Numbered from the stretch's first letter, positions 32,601-44,031 are shown. The stretch: DNA of 64,000 nucleotides from Deuterostichococcus epilithicus (GCA_033439295.1 JAVTLE010000011.1:930082-994081), one strand, 5' to 3'. The notes: generated by a model from the letters alone, not told the origin. A program made the numbers and translations.

Positions 32601-35600
32601 CCCGTATGCCGCCGCCTGGTGGCAGTGGTTCGCCCCCGTCCGTGCCTCGGTGCGCATTTTGCAGATCACACTTCCGCAGTGTTCCGCAGTGCTGCTGTTG
32701 CCGCCGGCTGAGCGCGGCGCCAGGGAGCTTGGCGCCCAGCCCGCGGCCTCAGATGTGGCACGAGCACACCTGTGGCCCTTGACTGCTGCGCCAGTGAACC
32801 ACAGGTGGAGGCAGGGTACACCTTCAGCCCGCTCATGGCAAGGTACACCGGCAACGGCGCCAGCGGCGAGTGCCTCGTCACGCAGGTAACGTCTGATTTC
32901 AAGAAAATCAAAAGTACCATGCTGGAAGTCCTCTGCTGCAGCCGGTTGCCACGGCGCAGGGCGCTCGCCTTGATTTGCCTGCACCTGCGACCACCTCCGA
33001 CCGTCTCCGATCGCGGAACATCAGCTCGCACCCCGCCTGGTGTGCAGCCTGACGTCCGCGCGGCAGCTGTGCTCGCCAGGCGGCCGCCGACCCGCTGAGC
33101 AGGGTTGTGCAAACCTGACGCCAGTCGGCCCGCTGGGAAGCGTATCCGTGGTGTGTGAGGCATCCCTGAGGCATTCATCCGGCATGTGGTGTGACGCACC
33201 CCGAGACCCAACCATGAACTGGACCTCCGTCCCTTCCAGGTGGTCAAGGCGGATTTGGCTGGGTGGCTGGGCAACCCGGGCAAGCGGGCACGCTCCTTCC
33301 TGTGGCCGCTGGTCTTCGCAACCAGCGGCTCCTTCCTGTCGCGCGTCGTCCGCGCCGCCGTCGTGCTGCGCGAGCAGGCGCGGCCCCCCAACCCTCTCTT
33401 GGCCCCTCTTGCCGCCCCTGCCCCAGCACAGGGGGTCCACGGTTTGGGTGGGTGGAGCACCCTTGCTCTCCTGGGGACCTGACTGGATCCGGGTGAGGCA
33501 GCGCATAAGCCTGTTCCGCCGTCCTCCCTGCCAATTTCCTGCCAGGGCGCAGCCCCTGCCAGCCTGCTTCAGCCTGCATATGTAGAGACGCTGTCGGCCA
33601 CATCTCCGGTAAAATTGGTGTATCTGCGTGCTGGTACAACACCCTCACGCACTTATGGCAGGAGCACTTCCTGGCGCCGCCGAGCTGGGCGGCAGCGGCG
33701 AACGACCAGGATGGCACACCGGAGGCTCCCCTAACCTGAGCGGCTGTCCGGTGCGCAGGTGGAGCAGGAGCGGTTTTTGGTGCGGCCGAGCATGCTGGGC
33801 GGCGGCGACGAGGCGGAGGACCCCGGGCACCTCACCCGCCTGGTGCGGTCCTCACGCCACTCCTGCACCGTGCGGCTGCTGCGCAGCCGGGAAGCTGCAG
33901 CACCGCCCCGGGGCGTCGAGCCATTTCTGCTGCACCTGCCCCCACCTGGCTTGGGTTCCCGGCCCGGGCTCCGGCTGAGGGTGCACAGCTGATGCGAGGG
34001 GGCAGGTGCATGATCCGTGGGGCGTGCTCGTGCGATGGCAGACTCGGCTGTGCGCCTCATCGTGGTAACAGCCACCCGGTTCACTCTCCCGCTGAGGTTC
34101 CCGACTCCGTCATGATGTGTGTGGGAGACTTGCAGGCGTCGCGGTCGGCCACCTTCCGCATCCAGCGCGCATCTGGAGGACTGCCGGCCCGGCGCTCGGT
34201 CTTCACGGCCATGTGCGGACGGACTGCCTCTGCATTCGAGAGGCCTCGCCTGTCTGCTTGTGCAGCATTTTCAACACGCGCTAGGTCACACTTCATCAGG
34301 ACCCGTCATGTGCAGCGCAGACCACGAGTTCCCTTGAGCAGTGCGGTTGCCTGCGTGCGTCCTGGTGCCACGCGGCTTTGGCTCAAGGCGTGCGGCGTTC
34401 TGGCCTCCATGGCCAGCTGCAACAGGCCGCACTGGCTGCCAGTGTTGACTCGGCTCGAATATTCTGGAACAGGGCGCCGGCAGACACCTCTGCGCCGCTG
34501 CCGGCCACAAAGGAGTCGCCGGCCGCCGGCGCCGGCGTCGGGCAGGATGACGGGGGGGAGCAGGGGGAGCAGCGCGTGCCGGACGCACAGGAGGCCCCGG
34601 CCGACGACTACAGCGTGACGGGCACGATGGAGCAGCGCTTCTGGCTGTGCCCCGGCGCGGCGGGCTTCAAAGTCCGGGGCGCCTCCTACCTCCGAGTGCG
34701 CCCCTCTCGTTTAGGGGTTTTGAACTTTGAGCTTGACAATAACCCTTTGCTTCCCGAGATGCCGGTGGGCCCACGACCCTGCCGGTCGCGCCCGCCAGTG
34801 GCGGCTGTCGGCCGGGCCCCACAGTGGTCTCCTGCACGACCAACCGAGGGACCGCCCGATTGGGCCTTGCCCTGCATCTGTGCATCTCCTCGCACCCTGA
34901 ACCCCGCAGCTATGCAGGATCAACCTGGTGGGACCAGCCTCGTGGATACCATGCTGAAACCCTCCTGAAAACTTCCTGCACGCCCTCAAGAAGGCGGCAG
35001 CAGCGGACCCAGTGTCGATCCTTCTGAAACCTTTGTGAGGCGTGCCTCCACTCTGCCTCCACTGAAACCTGCAGGACCATAAGAAGGCGGCGGCAGGCGA
35101 CCCGGTGTTCGAGCTTGCCAGCATGGACCTGGTGGAAACTGACGCCCCCTGCTTCCACATCGCCCGCTTCCTGCCCTCCATCAAGTGCGCTCCCAGTCTC
35201 CGGCTTCAGAGGGCTTTCCAGGGTTGCGCTGCACGCACCTGGCGATCTCACATGCACGGTCCGTGTTTCTGTGCGGCCGCCGCTGAGCCGGGGTGCAGTC
35301 CGAGTCCTGACTGCGTCCTGCGCCCGCAGAGGCTCCCTTCTGCTGCCGCTCAGATTCCCCCAAAGCACACAGCCTGTGCTGTTGCTGACGCCATCGCAGA
35401 TGTGGACGGGCCATCTCAGGCGCCCCGCCTGTCGCCGCTGCACCGCAGGCACAGCCGCGCGCCCTTCACCTTCGTGGTGCAGATCATGGTGCCCCAAAGC
35501 CCGCCGCTGAGCCTCACCGCCGCCTGGGCCGCGGACGTCAACCCCGACGGCGCCGGCAAGGCCGGCTCCGCCACCGGCTCCGAGGCCACCTCCCCGGGTG

Positions 35601-37716
35601 CGGTTTCAGGTTTAGGGTTCAAGGTTTGCTGCTGACAGCTGTTGTGGAGGAGAGTCCACTATTCTGCACGCAGCAGATGGAGCGGCTCCCATGCACGCAC
35701 GAGGACGGCCGTGGTCCTGTGGCAAGATGGACTCAGTCTCGGGGAGGAACCGAGGCTGCGACCTTGCGACTGCTGCTGCCCGACTCGGCGGCGGGCACCG
35801 CGACAGCGCTGTTGAGCAGTCTGATGCGACAGGCGCGGCAGGGCCTCGATGCAAGACGTCTCCATGTGGAAACCTGAAGCACAGCATCTGGTGGTCGGGG
35901 CTGCAGGCGGGGATGGCGACTCGGACACTGAGGCAGAGAAGGCGTCGCCATTCGACATTGCCCTGGCAAGGTGCGGCTTTCCCTCCTGCGCACCCGCACG
36001 CTATGCCCTGCAGCACATTTGCTGGGCAGAGACCCGTCCTGCGCAGCCCGCTCCGCGCGCTGCATGGAATGCTGTGATGCAGAGACTGCTGTGGCCGCAA
36101 GCGCAGTGCAGGCGTTAGCCTGCTGCTGACGGCAGAACTGGAGCACTCGAAACGCCATGGCGGCGATCCCTGGCCTCCGTGCACAGGGGCATTGTCGAGT
36201 TGCCCCATGACTGCTGGCTGTTACGGGTGGCAGATTCGTGGCGGGCGGCGACGACGCGGAGAGCGCGGAGAAGCGCAATGCCGCCTTTAAGGTCCGCTGC
36301 TCGCTTGAGTTTGCCTAGTCGTCAGGCATACGTACTCGCACTCGCGCCCAGGAGGGTGCAATTTCGACAGTGAGACAAGTCGTGCTGGCAACGGAACACA
36401 CTCGAGAGGCAGCAACAACACCGAGTGGAGGACCAGCTAGTGTTTGACAACAGCTGCGGTGTCGACGCCTGCAGCTCATCCCCAAGATCGTCAAGGGTTC
36501 CTGGCTGGTCAAGCAGTCCGTGGGCGAGACGCCGGTGCTGCTGGGACACAAGCTGACCACCAAGTACTACAGGTGCGGCAGCCTGCTTATTCTGCTGTGC
36601 TGTGTTTTGGTTCGGCTTGCTTTGTCGTGACCGCCTTGACGCCGCGAGCGGCACCGCTACACGTTCCTGCTTGGAAAGGAGGGAGGGGGAATGGGGGGGG
36701 GGGCATGGATACACGAGGCTGTGGCTGTGCGCCTATCCTGATACTCCAGCAGCCTGACGGGATGCTTTGTCCACTTGTCGATGCAGGGGACCAAACTACA
36801 TGGAGGTGTGCGTTCTCTTTGACATTGTTATCTTCGATTGGATCACATGCCTGGCTCCTGTCAGCGCCCAACTCAAGTCCTGCCGCACTGCACGGCATCG
36901 CTGCCACACCCTTGCGCTGGGCGTCAGTCAGTGTATTCCCTTCCTGGCTCATGCAGGTGAAACCTTTGGCAAGCTCCTCCTGGGCTGAACACCCAATTGC
37001 AACCCGCAGGTGGACATCGATGTCGCATCGTCCAGCGTGGCGCGCCACGTGGTGGGTCTGGTGGCCGGCGCAGCCAAGTCCGTCGTCGTCGATATGGGCA
37101 TCCTGCTGCAGGTGCGGCCATACCGCACACCCCTGCACTGGCGCCTGCAAACCCCAAGTCGCCGCTGTGACACCCGCTTCGTGGTACAGCCTGCCCACTG
37201 CCGCTGCTGCTCGCTGGACGCCTGTCCCCTTGGCATGACGGTGGAGGCGCCGGGACCGGTGCACGAGGGAGAATGCGCTGACCATCACCGTGGGCGTTTC
37301 TGGCATGCAGGGCAACGCGGCGGATGAGCTGCCCGAGAGCCTGCTGGGTACGATGCGACTTGTGCAGGTGCGACACTTGAGCCGCTAGTGGCGTGCGACC
37401 CCCCTGAGTGTTTGCACCTCCAAAGCCTGAATGGGCGTGCGGCGGAGGATGGACGCTCAAACTCCCGTCCATGGGGCCGCCAGGCTCGACGCAGCCACAT
37501 GCCGCCGGGCGCCGTGGCGCGCCAGCAGAGAATTGCAGGGGTGCTCACTGGTGGAGCAGGCTGTTCATTTCCGGCACGGCCTTCCGCGCATGTCGTGGCT
37601 GCTGTGCTGACGTCCGCCGTGCTGACGCGCTGCTGTGTCTGAAATTGCAGCTCGACCTCAGCACCGCGTCGTACCTGGACGTCAACACTGGCAAGCTGCA
37701 CCCCAAGGAGCGGTGA
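29677..37716 (+). CDS. EDR2L: EDR2-like protein (PH, START and DUF1336/EDR2_C domains)
   Basis: Plant EDR2 proteins bind phosphoinositides and membranes and damp defence-linked cell death. Placed exons are 29677-29771, 30011-30206, 30442-30555, 30705-30920, 31283-31417, 31703-31798, 32129-32218, 32461-32649, 32805-32885, about 33240-33380, about 33760-33900, about 34470-34696, 35075-35184, about 35450-35600, about 35900-35968, 36234-36291, 36475-36572, 36787-36805 (19 nt), 37010-37111, 37311-37367 and 37651-37716. The PH domain spans the first three exons (LLEGWLLRES, KRYAMLHSAELITLRRADD). The START domain includes KWRPYTYVNGVS, ELVLKRSWRRDDDGTVVVLY and YTFSPLMARY. The EDR2_C domain includes RFWLCPGAAGFKVRGASYL, FTFVVQIMVP, RFVAGGDD, KLIPKIVKGSWLVKQSVGE, then GPNYMEVDIDVASSSVA and ELPESLLGTMRLVQLDL. 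A Gly/Ser/His linker joins PH to START. The START domain has a Trp-rich insertion (AAAWWQWFA). Two introns hold exon-edge copies. Confidence 0.92.
31187..31230 (+). repeat. Exon-edge copy (EDR2-like)
   Basis: It copies the acceptor edge of the exon at 31283 (31279-31322). The copy reads RHAPLGAEADEQP where the real exon reads RHAPPEAEAGEEP; the offset is 92 bp. Confidence 0.8.
34985..35019 (+). repeat. Exon-edge copy (EDR2-like)
   Basis: It copies the start of the exon at 35075. The shared core is AAGAAGGCGGC, then GCG/GACCC and GTGT. Translation is KKAAAADPVS against KKAAAGDPVF. The offset is 93 bp. Confidence 0.75.
36677..36703 (+). other. Potential G-quadruplex, G-run in an intron
   Basis: Four or more G-runs, ending in an uninterrupted run of about 11 G, lie on the sense strand of an EDR2-like intron. 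This is a sequence-level prediction only. Confidence 0.5.
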
Positions 37717-38672
37717 TCTGAGTGGTCTTCGCGACGCATGCGCTTGGAGCCCGCGGAATTTCTGCAGAATTGCCTGCGGAATGCGGACCGGCCCTCTGCA
37801 GTGGCAAGTGGATGGCGCCCCTGTGGCGGAGCATTCATTTTGGCGGCACGTCACATGGGCGGCGGCCGCATGTATCCGCAGTGGCGTTTGCAGACCTGCG
37901 GCACACGGCAGATTTTGGATGCTGGGAGAAACTGCCCGTCCACGGGCTGGGCGTGTGTTGATGTCGCGGCTGGCCAGCTGGCTAACAACATCCTGTAGTT
38001 TGACGCACTCAGCATCTTGTTCCACATTGCACAGTTCGCTACACGTTTACGCTGACTGGTTCCGTCACTTCTGTTCGCTTGCAGTGTTCTCTATGTTGTC
38101 AGCCCTTGTGTACCTGTTACAGACCTTTCTCAGACTGACCATCGAGGACATGGCATCGCTGTCGCACCTGCCATGCTTGATGTCAGCACAGAAGGAGATC
38201 TGTTGAGGCATTCCCAGGATCCGTTGATGTCGCTCTCATTTTTCGATTCACAAGCCACGTGATTCGCCACCCTCACACAACGCCTTGGTTCGAATGAAGC
38301 CGAGCTGCTGGATTGCTGGCGTGGCTTGCTGGCAACGCCAAAACTGACGCATAGTATTTTCAGCAACGATCAAGATGCTTTTTGAAAGTCCGATTTGACT
38401 TGTCACCCCTGACTACATATGTGATTGCCGTCAGCATTTCAGGTTCCGCACATAGATCCAAATGTAGTTGGTAAGGCATCTGGCCGCTGGTGCCCAGGCG
38501 GCGTCGTGTCGTGCTGACATTCGAATGGCTGCTTTCTGCGCGGCACTTGAACTGATGGCATGCGCCGCATGCCACGGCAAGATCGTGTCGTCCTCGAAGA
38601 TCCTGGTGCCGATCGCATCAGTCTCTGCGCCGAAATGTCCAGTACGTTGGGAGCACGTGCCGCTGGAGCCGG
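37717..38672. other. Intergenic, convergent 3' ends
   Basis: It lies between the EDR2-like stop (+) and the metallopeptidase stop (-). No coding exon is evident. A GGTTCGAAT at 38289 is not part of a tRNA. Confidence 0.6.
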
Positions 38673-39421
38673 TCATGCGCCACGACGAAGAGCCGCGGTG
38701 GGCCTTCCAGTGGGCTTCCGTGTGGGCATCCGTGTGGAGCCCTTTGTCGGCTTCATTGTCATGAGCGGCCTTGTCGGCTGATGCTGTGTGGGCCTGGGCG
38801 CCTGCGCACGCAGCAGCGGTGGCCTTGGCAACAGCCTACGTGTGGGCGCAGATGTATGCGCCCGCAGCGGCGGAGGCCTCGGCATCGGCGTTTGCATGGG
38901 CGCAGCTGTCTGCGTCCGCTGCAGCGGCAGGTTTGACGATGTCCTCTGCGTAGTGGGCATGGCTGTCTGCGCCCGGGGTGGCGGAGGCCTCAGCAACGGC
39001 CTCTGCGAGGGCACCGGTGTCTGCACCTGGAGCGGCGGCGGCGGCAGCGTCTGTGTGGGCAGGGCTGTCTGCACCCGAGGCGGTGGCAGCAGCGGCGGCC
39101 TGGGCGACAGCCTCTGTGCGGGCGCAAGTTTTTGGGCCGGCAGCGGCAGCGGCGGTGGCCAGTTTGGCATTGGCGCCTGCAGTTGCGGCGGTGGCGGACT
39201 TGGCGACTGCTCTGACAACCGGTATACCTGCCAAGCCGCCGTCATGCGCGCCGCCTGGCCAGCGGTAAATTCCCACATGCATGCATCGTAGGCTGCACGG
39301 CAACACAGCAGATTAACGTCCGGTTGCATATGGTCGTTTGGGTGTATGTCAGCAGTAATATGAGGACAGCCGTTGCAGACAAGGGTGTCCCCTGTTCAGG
39401 CATGCAATGGCCGCAGCTTGA

Positions 39422-39468
<47 letters not shown>

Positions 39469-42051
39469 GCATCAGAAGTATTGATTTGTGCAGCCGATGC
39501 CATCACTCCCACTCACCATAACCCATGTAGCTGCAGAGGCAGGAACGACGAAGAGGTCACGAGCGTCTGAAACTGGCGGTGTCATGTGTCAGAGGCATCT
39601 CGCAAGTCGAAAGTATACTTCCACCGCTACAGTGGCCAACGCAATGCAGTGCAGCAAATTGACCAAGGTTTCTCACTTGTTCACTGCATCGAATCGGGGC
39701 TGGCTTGATGGCTTCCCAGGGCACGAGTTTGGCAGCACAGCCCCCAACGGATAGCATGCATAACTTGCCGCTGCCTGCTGCGCCGTGTCTGACACGCCAT
39801 CATTGGGCTGCAAGCCATAGCAGCTTGGTCATCACCAGCTGCGCTTGTATGTAATGTGACGGCAGGGAGACTGTGACTTCAACGGCTACACAGAGTAGAG
39901 CTCATCCGGCACGAAACATTGGCAGATAGAGAGCATGGCCGCTTGAAAAGGCATTGGATAGATTATGCACCGATCACATTCATTCTCACCTGTGTGCAGC
40001 CATTTGTCCATGGATGAGCAAGTCCCAGCCTGGGTGGCAAACTCAGCACGGCGCATTGCGACGGCATCACTTCTGGGATATATTGCACGGGAACATCCAC
40101 TGCGCAGTGCGATAGCATGCGGGCTATGCAAGCTGCTGACCGAGCAGCGGCACACATAACGTCAATGCAAAGCAGAAGCAGGCGAGGGAGGAGCACACCA
40201 GTGCCCAACCTGCAGCGCGATGTAATGCTGTCAAAGCTTGCAGCAGTCGCGGCGGCAGCGAGCGAGAGTGTGTCAGCCAATATTGTGCATATGAGATACA
40301 GTCACAAGTGCAACCCTTCTGCACTGACACCCAGAGCAGCAGCCGTTTCACAAATTGTTGGCCTGGACGATAATGTGGCCTGCCGAACCAACAATTCACC
40401 TCATGGACGAGGTTGTTGCCCAGGTTGTACCCGCCGTAATTTCCCCCTGGCATCGTGTTTAGTTCGATGCTGACACCGTCGACTGGCAGGGTGCCCGGGG
40501 TGAGCGCGGCGCCCCAAGGGTTTGTCGCCACCCTGCACTCATCGTGCAGCATCCAGCATCTCTAATGCCGTCAGCCCTTGCAATGCGCGCTGCAGCAGAG
40601 GCGCCGAGCCACGCCAACTTCGTGCACCCCCGGCGAGGCCTGGCAATTTGTGCATTGTATGCGGCAGAACAGTCACAGAGCTTGCGGGCGGGCGGACGCC
40701 GCATGAGGAGCGCTCGCAGAGCGGTGTATGGTCCGCACCCAATGATTCCACCGTCCTGCATGTGGAAGGCGTAGACATTCAGGTCGGCGTTGCCGCCACG
40801 GCGCAGCTGCTTTTTCATGTCGACAAATGCCTGGCTGAAGATGCTCATCTGGTACCTGCGCCGCAGGCACCGCCCTCGGGCAAGCGCGATTGAGTGACCT
40901 TCAACTTCATGTGCGCGGCAATCGAGTCGGCGGCGGACAGCATCGCTCAGCGTCTCCTCGAAGGACTGCGATGAGGCTGCTGCCGCTGCGACACATGCAG
41001 ACGTCTCGGCATGCTAAAGTCCTCGTGCGCCGGCGCACCAGTCGTCCTTGACGACCCGCTCGGTCAGCACGAGCGTGAACCTGAAGCCTGCCAGCGCATA
41101 CCGCAGGTTCAGGATGTTCATCTGAAGCTCCACTATGGCATCGTTCGTGGTGTTGCTTCCGCCAGCTGCGCAGCAGCAGAGGGTGCGCCATTCGTCAGCC
41201 TGCTTATGTACACAGGTTTGCAGCAAGATCCAGATGGCGCATGTGGGGCCTATGCCTTGAACTGCGCTCATTTCTGGGCGCACTGGAAGCTGTCATACAA
41301 GCTGTGCCCCAATTTCCTGCACAAATGAGCACCAGGACCGACCACGCTGACAACGATCAGCATGCGCATGTTGTTTGCTTCGCAGGATTTCACTTGATGA
41401 GTGCATAAACAGCCTTGGCGCCCTACCTGTGCATCATGTAGACAAGCAGATGTCCCAGCAACAGGATCACACGAACAGGCTGCGAGACTCACTGCCGGCG
41501 ATCAGGTGAAAGTAGGTGTTGATGTTGATCAGCTGTGCAGCCTCAGCGGCCACCTCGCTGGCCGCGCGCAGCAGTTCGTTGACGGGCGGCGCCAACCGTG
41601 ATGTCACCTCCACAGCCACCTCGGGCGGGTCGTCTTCGTGGCCGCACTGTCGGTGTATAACCGGCCACTGCACTGCTTGATCAGAGGGATGTTGCGTCGC
41701 TGCCGCCGCGAGAAAGTGAGGCCGCAGCGGGCGGCCGGCTGCTGGTTTCATCCTCCATCTTATGGGCCGCCGGCCGATCGGGTTCCCCACGGCTTTGGTC
41801 AGCTTGGGCACTGTACGTGTCTGTGCACTTAGGCAGCGCCGCGCAGCCTGCTGCACTCGAAAGCTCTTGGCGGGGCTGCGGAGCAGCCGATGGTCCGCCG
41901 CCACCCCACTTGCCTGCGCCAAGCGAGCCTGACGCCGCCGTGGGTGCCGCTGTGCTCCCAGGCTGTTGTTGTATCGGCGGCTGGGATCTGGCTGGTGTGC
42001 GACAGCGAATGGTTCTAGCTGACTGGCCGCAAGCATCATGACGATGGCCAT
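38673..42051 (-). CDS. Metallopeptidase family M43 (pappalysin-type), with micro-exons and a Pro/Thr-rich tail
   Basis: M43 enzymes are secreted zinc endopeptidases of the metzincin group. Exons in strict phase are 41646-41493, 41165-41039, 40855-40739, 40532-40400, 40209-40199 (11 nt), 40029-39990 (40 nt), 39807-39677, 39530-39517 (14 nt) and 39292-38673. Family parts in order are CGHEDDPPEV, ININTYFHLI, LNLRYALAGFRFTL, DDWYQMS, LRRGGNADLNVYAF, VDGVSIELNTMPGG and the zinc motif HEVGHWLGLAH. Then come NDGVSDTA, NYMGYAYDACMWEFTAGQAA and RMTAAW; the Met of NYMGY is the expected Met-turn. About 190 residues of Pro/Thr/Arg-rich repeats follow, absent from typical members. The N-terminus is uncertain: ATG at 42051 (MAIVMMLAASQ) gives a weakly signal-like start. 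All three zinc histidines and the catalytic Glu are intact, so activity is plausible. Confidence 0.85.
38788..39150. repeat. Degenerate minisatellite, unit about 60 bp
   Basis: Repeated GTGGGCGCAG-type segments alternate with GCGGCGG-rich ones, with period near 60 bp. They encode the Pro/Thr-rich tail of the metallopeptidase on the minus strand. Other frames on both strands are also open, typical of a GC-rich repeat with few stops. Confidence 0.7.
39424..39465 (+). repeat. (CAG)14, intronic CTG tract on the sense strand
   Basis: Fourteen uninterrupted CAG units lie in the intron between the 14-nt exon and the last exon of the metallopeptidase gene. The transcript would carry CUG. Confidence 0.95.
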
Positions 42052-42501
42052 GCAGCGAGACACAGGATGACGCTGCGCCGCAGTGCCGCCGCTGTTGCCA
42101 TCCACCATGGCGCCCATGGACCGCAATAAATTTGGCTTGCACATGATGTGCTGCTCGCTACCGACTTTTTCGTTTCTGTTCTGTGCTGAACTTGCCACTC
42201 GTCGATGTCTGCCTTTCACGTCACTACGTTGCTATGTGCCAATTGACTGCCGCACCTGCACTTTGACAAGCAAGATCAGAGATACTCCGTGCGCCTGAGA
42301 GAAAAACTCAGTTAAGATCCAACCCTTGTTGCACATTCTTGCTGCAAACTCAGGTGGCAGTGCGCAATTTGACCGCCTTGAAAAGCATCATGATGCATGC
42401 AAGCGACGCGGCATCGATTCTTTCGGTTCTGGCAATCTTCACTTGCCTCATGATTTTGTTTTATTACTTGGACACAATCATTCGAGTGAGGCAGGATGAT
42501 C

Positions 42502-42509
42502 TATAAATA
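42502..42509 (+). promoter_or_regulatory. TATA box-like sequence
   Basis: TATAAATA lies in the low-GC region, with an ATG 36 bp further on that opens only a 22-codon frame. It could serve an untranslated transcript or a distant exon; no gene is assigned to it. Confidence 0.3.
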
Positions 42510-43364
42510 GCAGAATCGCTGGTCGTCGACCCTCGGGCTCGTCGATGGCGGATGCCAAGTTTTGCAAGCGACTGATACGAGAAGTTTCCAGAAGGCTAGA
42601 ACCTGTTAAACTGTTATTACGCAGTTTACCTGACTGATCATCGCCCTGGCCGACGCCGTGTGTCGGATTGCGCCATTGTCGGTGGGGTGCTGTAGTACGC
42701 GCAGACCGCAATCCGGTTAGACTGCTTGGAAGTAGACGAGCGATCGGTCGATTGAAGAAGGAGCTACGATGCGATCGAACATCCTTGTACATGTAGACGG
42801 GAATGTAGACGGGGGTCTAACTGTTGGGCGACGTGAGGAGGGGAAGAAAGAAAAAAGAAGATATTAAGACGTGGCTTGTACGACATTACTGCTGAACAGG
42901 GCAGGCGCTGCGGCGATAGCGAGCTCCAGAATGATCCGGCATCATTTCCTACCCTCTCGCTAAAGTTTTCAGGCTTGCGCGAGCACCCCTTTTTGCCAGC
43001 AACATTGCAGCACGAGTTGCTGCAGGCCACGCATCCAAAAAGGTCACCTTACTCCCGATGGGCGATGACACCGTATGTCCGCCAGTCAGCCCGGCATGCC
43101 ATCATGTCCTTCTTGTGACAAAAGGCGTTTGACATCGAGCATGTCGCGAAAGACCGTAATTATTGCCACTATATCGCCAGCAGTCTCTCGATGGCGTACG
43201 GCGTAGCACATGTTTCCAGCGGCAGCAGCCTCTCCACGGCGGATTGGTGTCTTCGACTTGGCGCACCCGTGCTGCTGCCTGTCAACGCTGCTAGCAGAAT
43301 GGAGAACTTGGCGGATCGTGCGGCGGGGCTGATGATGAAGACTTATCGACGACTTTGAGTTCGA

Positions 43365-43398
43365 TTGACCTAGGTGTAGGGTTTACACCTTTGGTCAA
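43365..43398. repeat. Near-perfect inverted repeat (hairpin)
   Basis: The arms TTGACC-T-AGGTGTA and TACACCT-TT-GGTCAA flank a GGGTT loop, giving 13 base pairs with a small bulge. The hairpin lies in the divergent intergenic region. It may be a structured RNA, a factor-binding palindrome or a relic of a small element. Confidence 0.8.
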
Positions 43399-44031
43399 GT
43401 GAGTAGGTCGCACTGACTTGTTGCCGCTGGGACGATTGCCCTCAGAACGTTGTGCGCTGGGCCGTTGCGAGGGCCCAGCGTCTGTTGTCCGTGTCGAGGC
43501 AGCGCCTGCCTGATTGCCGGACGAAGACTTTGAGGCGGCGCCCCACGGAACTCGGTTGAATTGCATTTGGGTGTGTGTTGCCAGCACCAAGCGAAGGCCT
43601 GTGAGCTCCAGGGCGCGAGCCTACAGCAGGCGCGCATCATCCTGACACTGATGCATCTGCTGTCGTTCCAGTCACTAGGAATGCTGTCGTCATGCATCGG
43701 AAGTTGCAGTTCCAGCCCTGCACCGCTCTAAGCAACGCTCGCCACCGGCATCTGCCGACCGGTCCGTGCTGCGCTTACGCCCTGCAACCGGCATAAACAT
43801 GCAATTTACGTGTACGAGCCGCCCCGCGGCAGCCAGGACGCCCAGGCGCCCAAGCCCTGCCTCGCCTGCGGGATTCAGTTTTGCTGACTCGCAAGCGATC
43901 ATCGCCCCACTCGCAGCTCTGCCCCACCTGGTGGTCTGAGTATTGCACCTCCGATACGCAGGTGCCTTTGCTAATGGCGCCTGCGCCTGTGCTTCGAGTG
44001 TGACCGGCACGGTGGCGTCATTCGCACAAAC

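Larger units (their letters stand above)
42052..44031. other. Two-kilobase divergent intergenic region, lower in GC
   Basis: No conserved exon was found. From about 42.1 to 43.3 kb the base composition is visibly less GC-rich than the flanking genes. It holds a TATA box-like TATAAATA at 42502-42509 and a long hairpin at 43365-43398. It must contain the promoters of the metallopeptidase (-) and the Gln-rich protein gene (+). No transposon ends were recognised. Confidence 0.5.

Noticed and set aside
38280-38310. GGTTCGAAT resembling a tRNA B box
   Set aside because: No cloverleaf, acceptor stem or A box could be formed around it.
38788-39291. Gly/Cys-rich plus-strand frame opposite the metallopeptidase tail
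   Set aside because: It is the complement of the minisatellite. The minus-strand frame is fixed by the conserved catalytic exon, so the plus frame is not called.
40855-40995. Open frame SFEETLSDAVRRRLD directly upstream of a metallopeptidase exon
   Set aside because: Although in frame, joining 41039 to 40855 reconstructs the conserved DDWYQMS and keeps phase, so this stretch is better read as intron.
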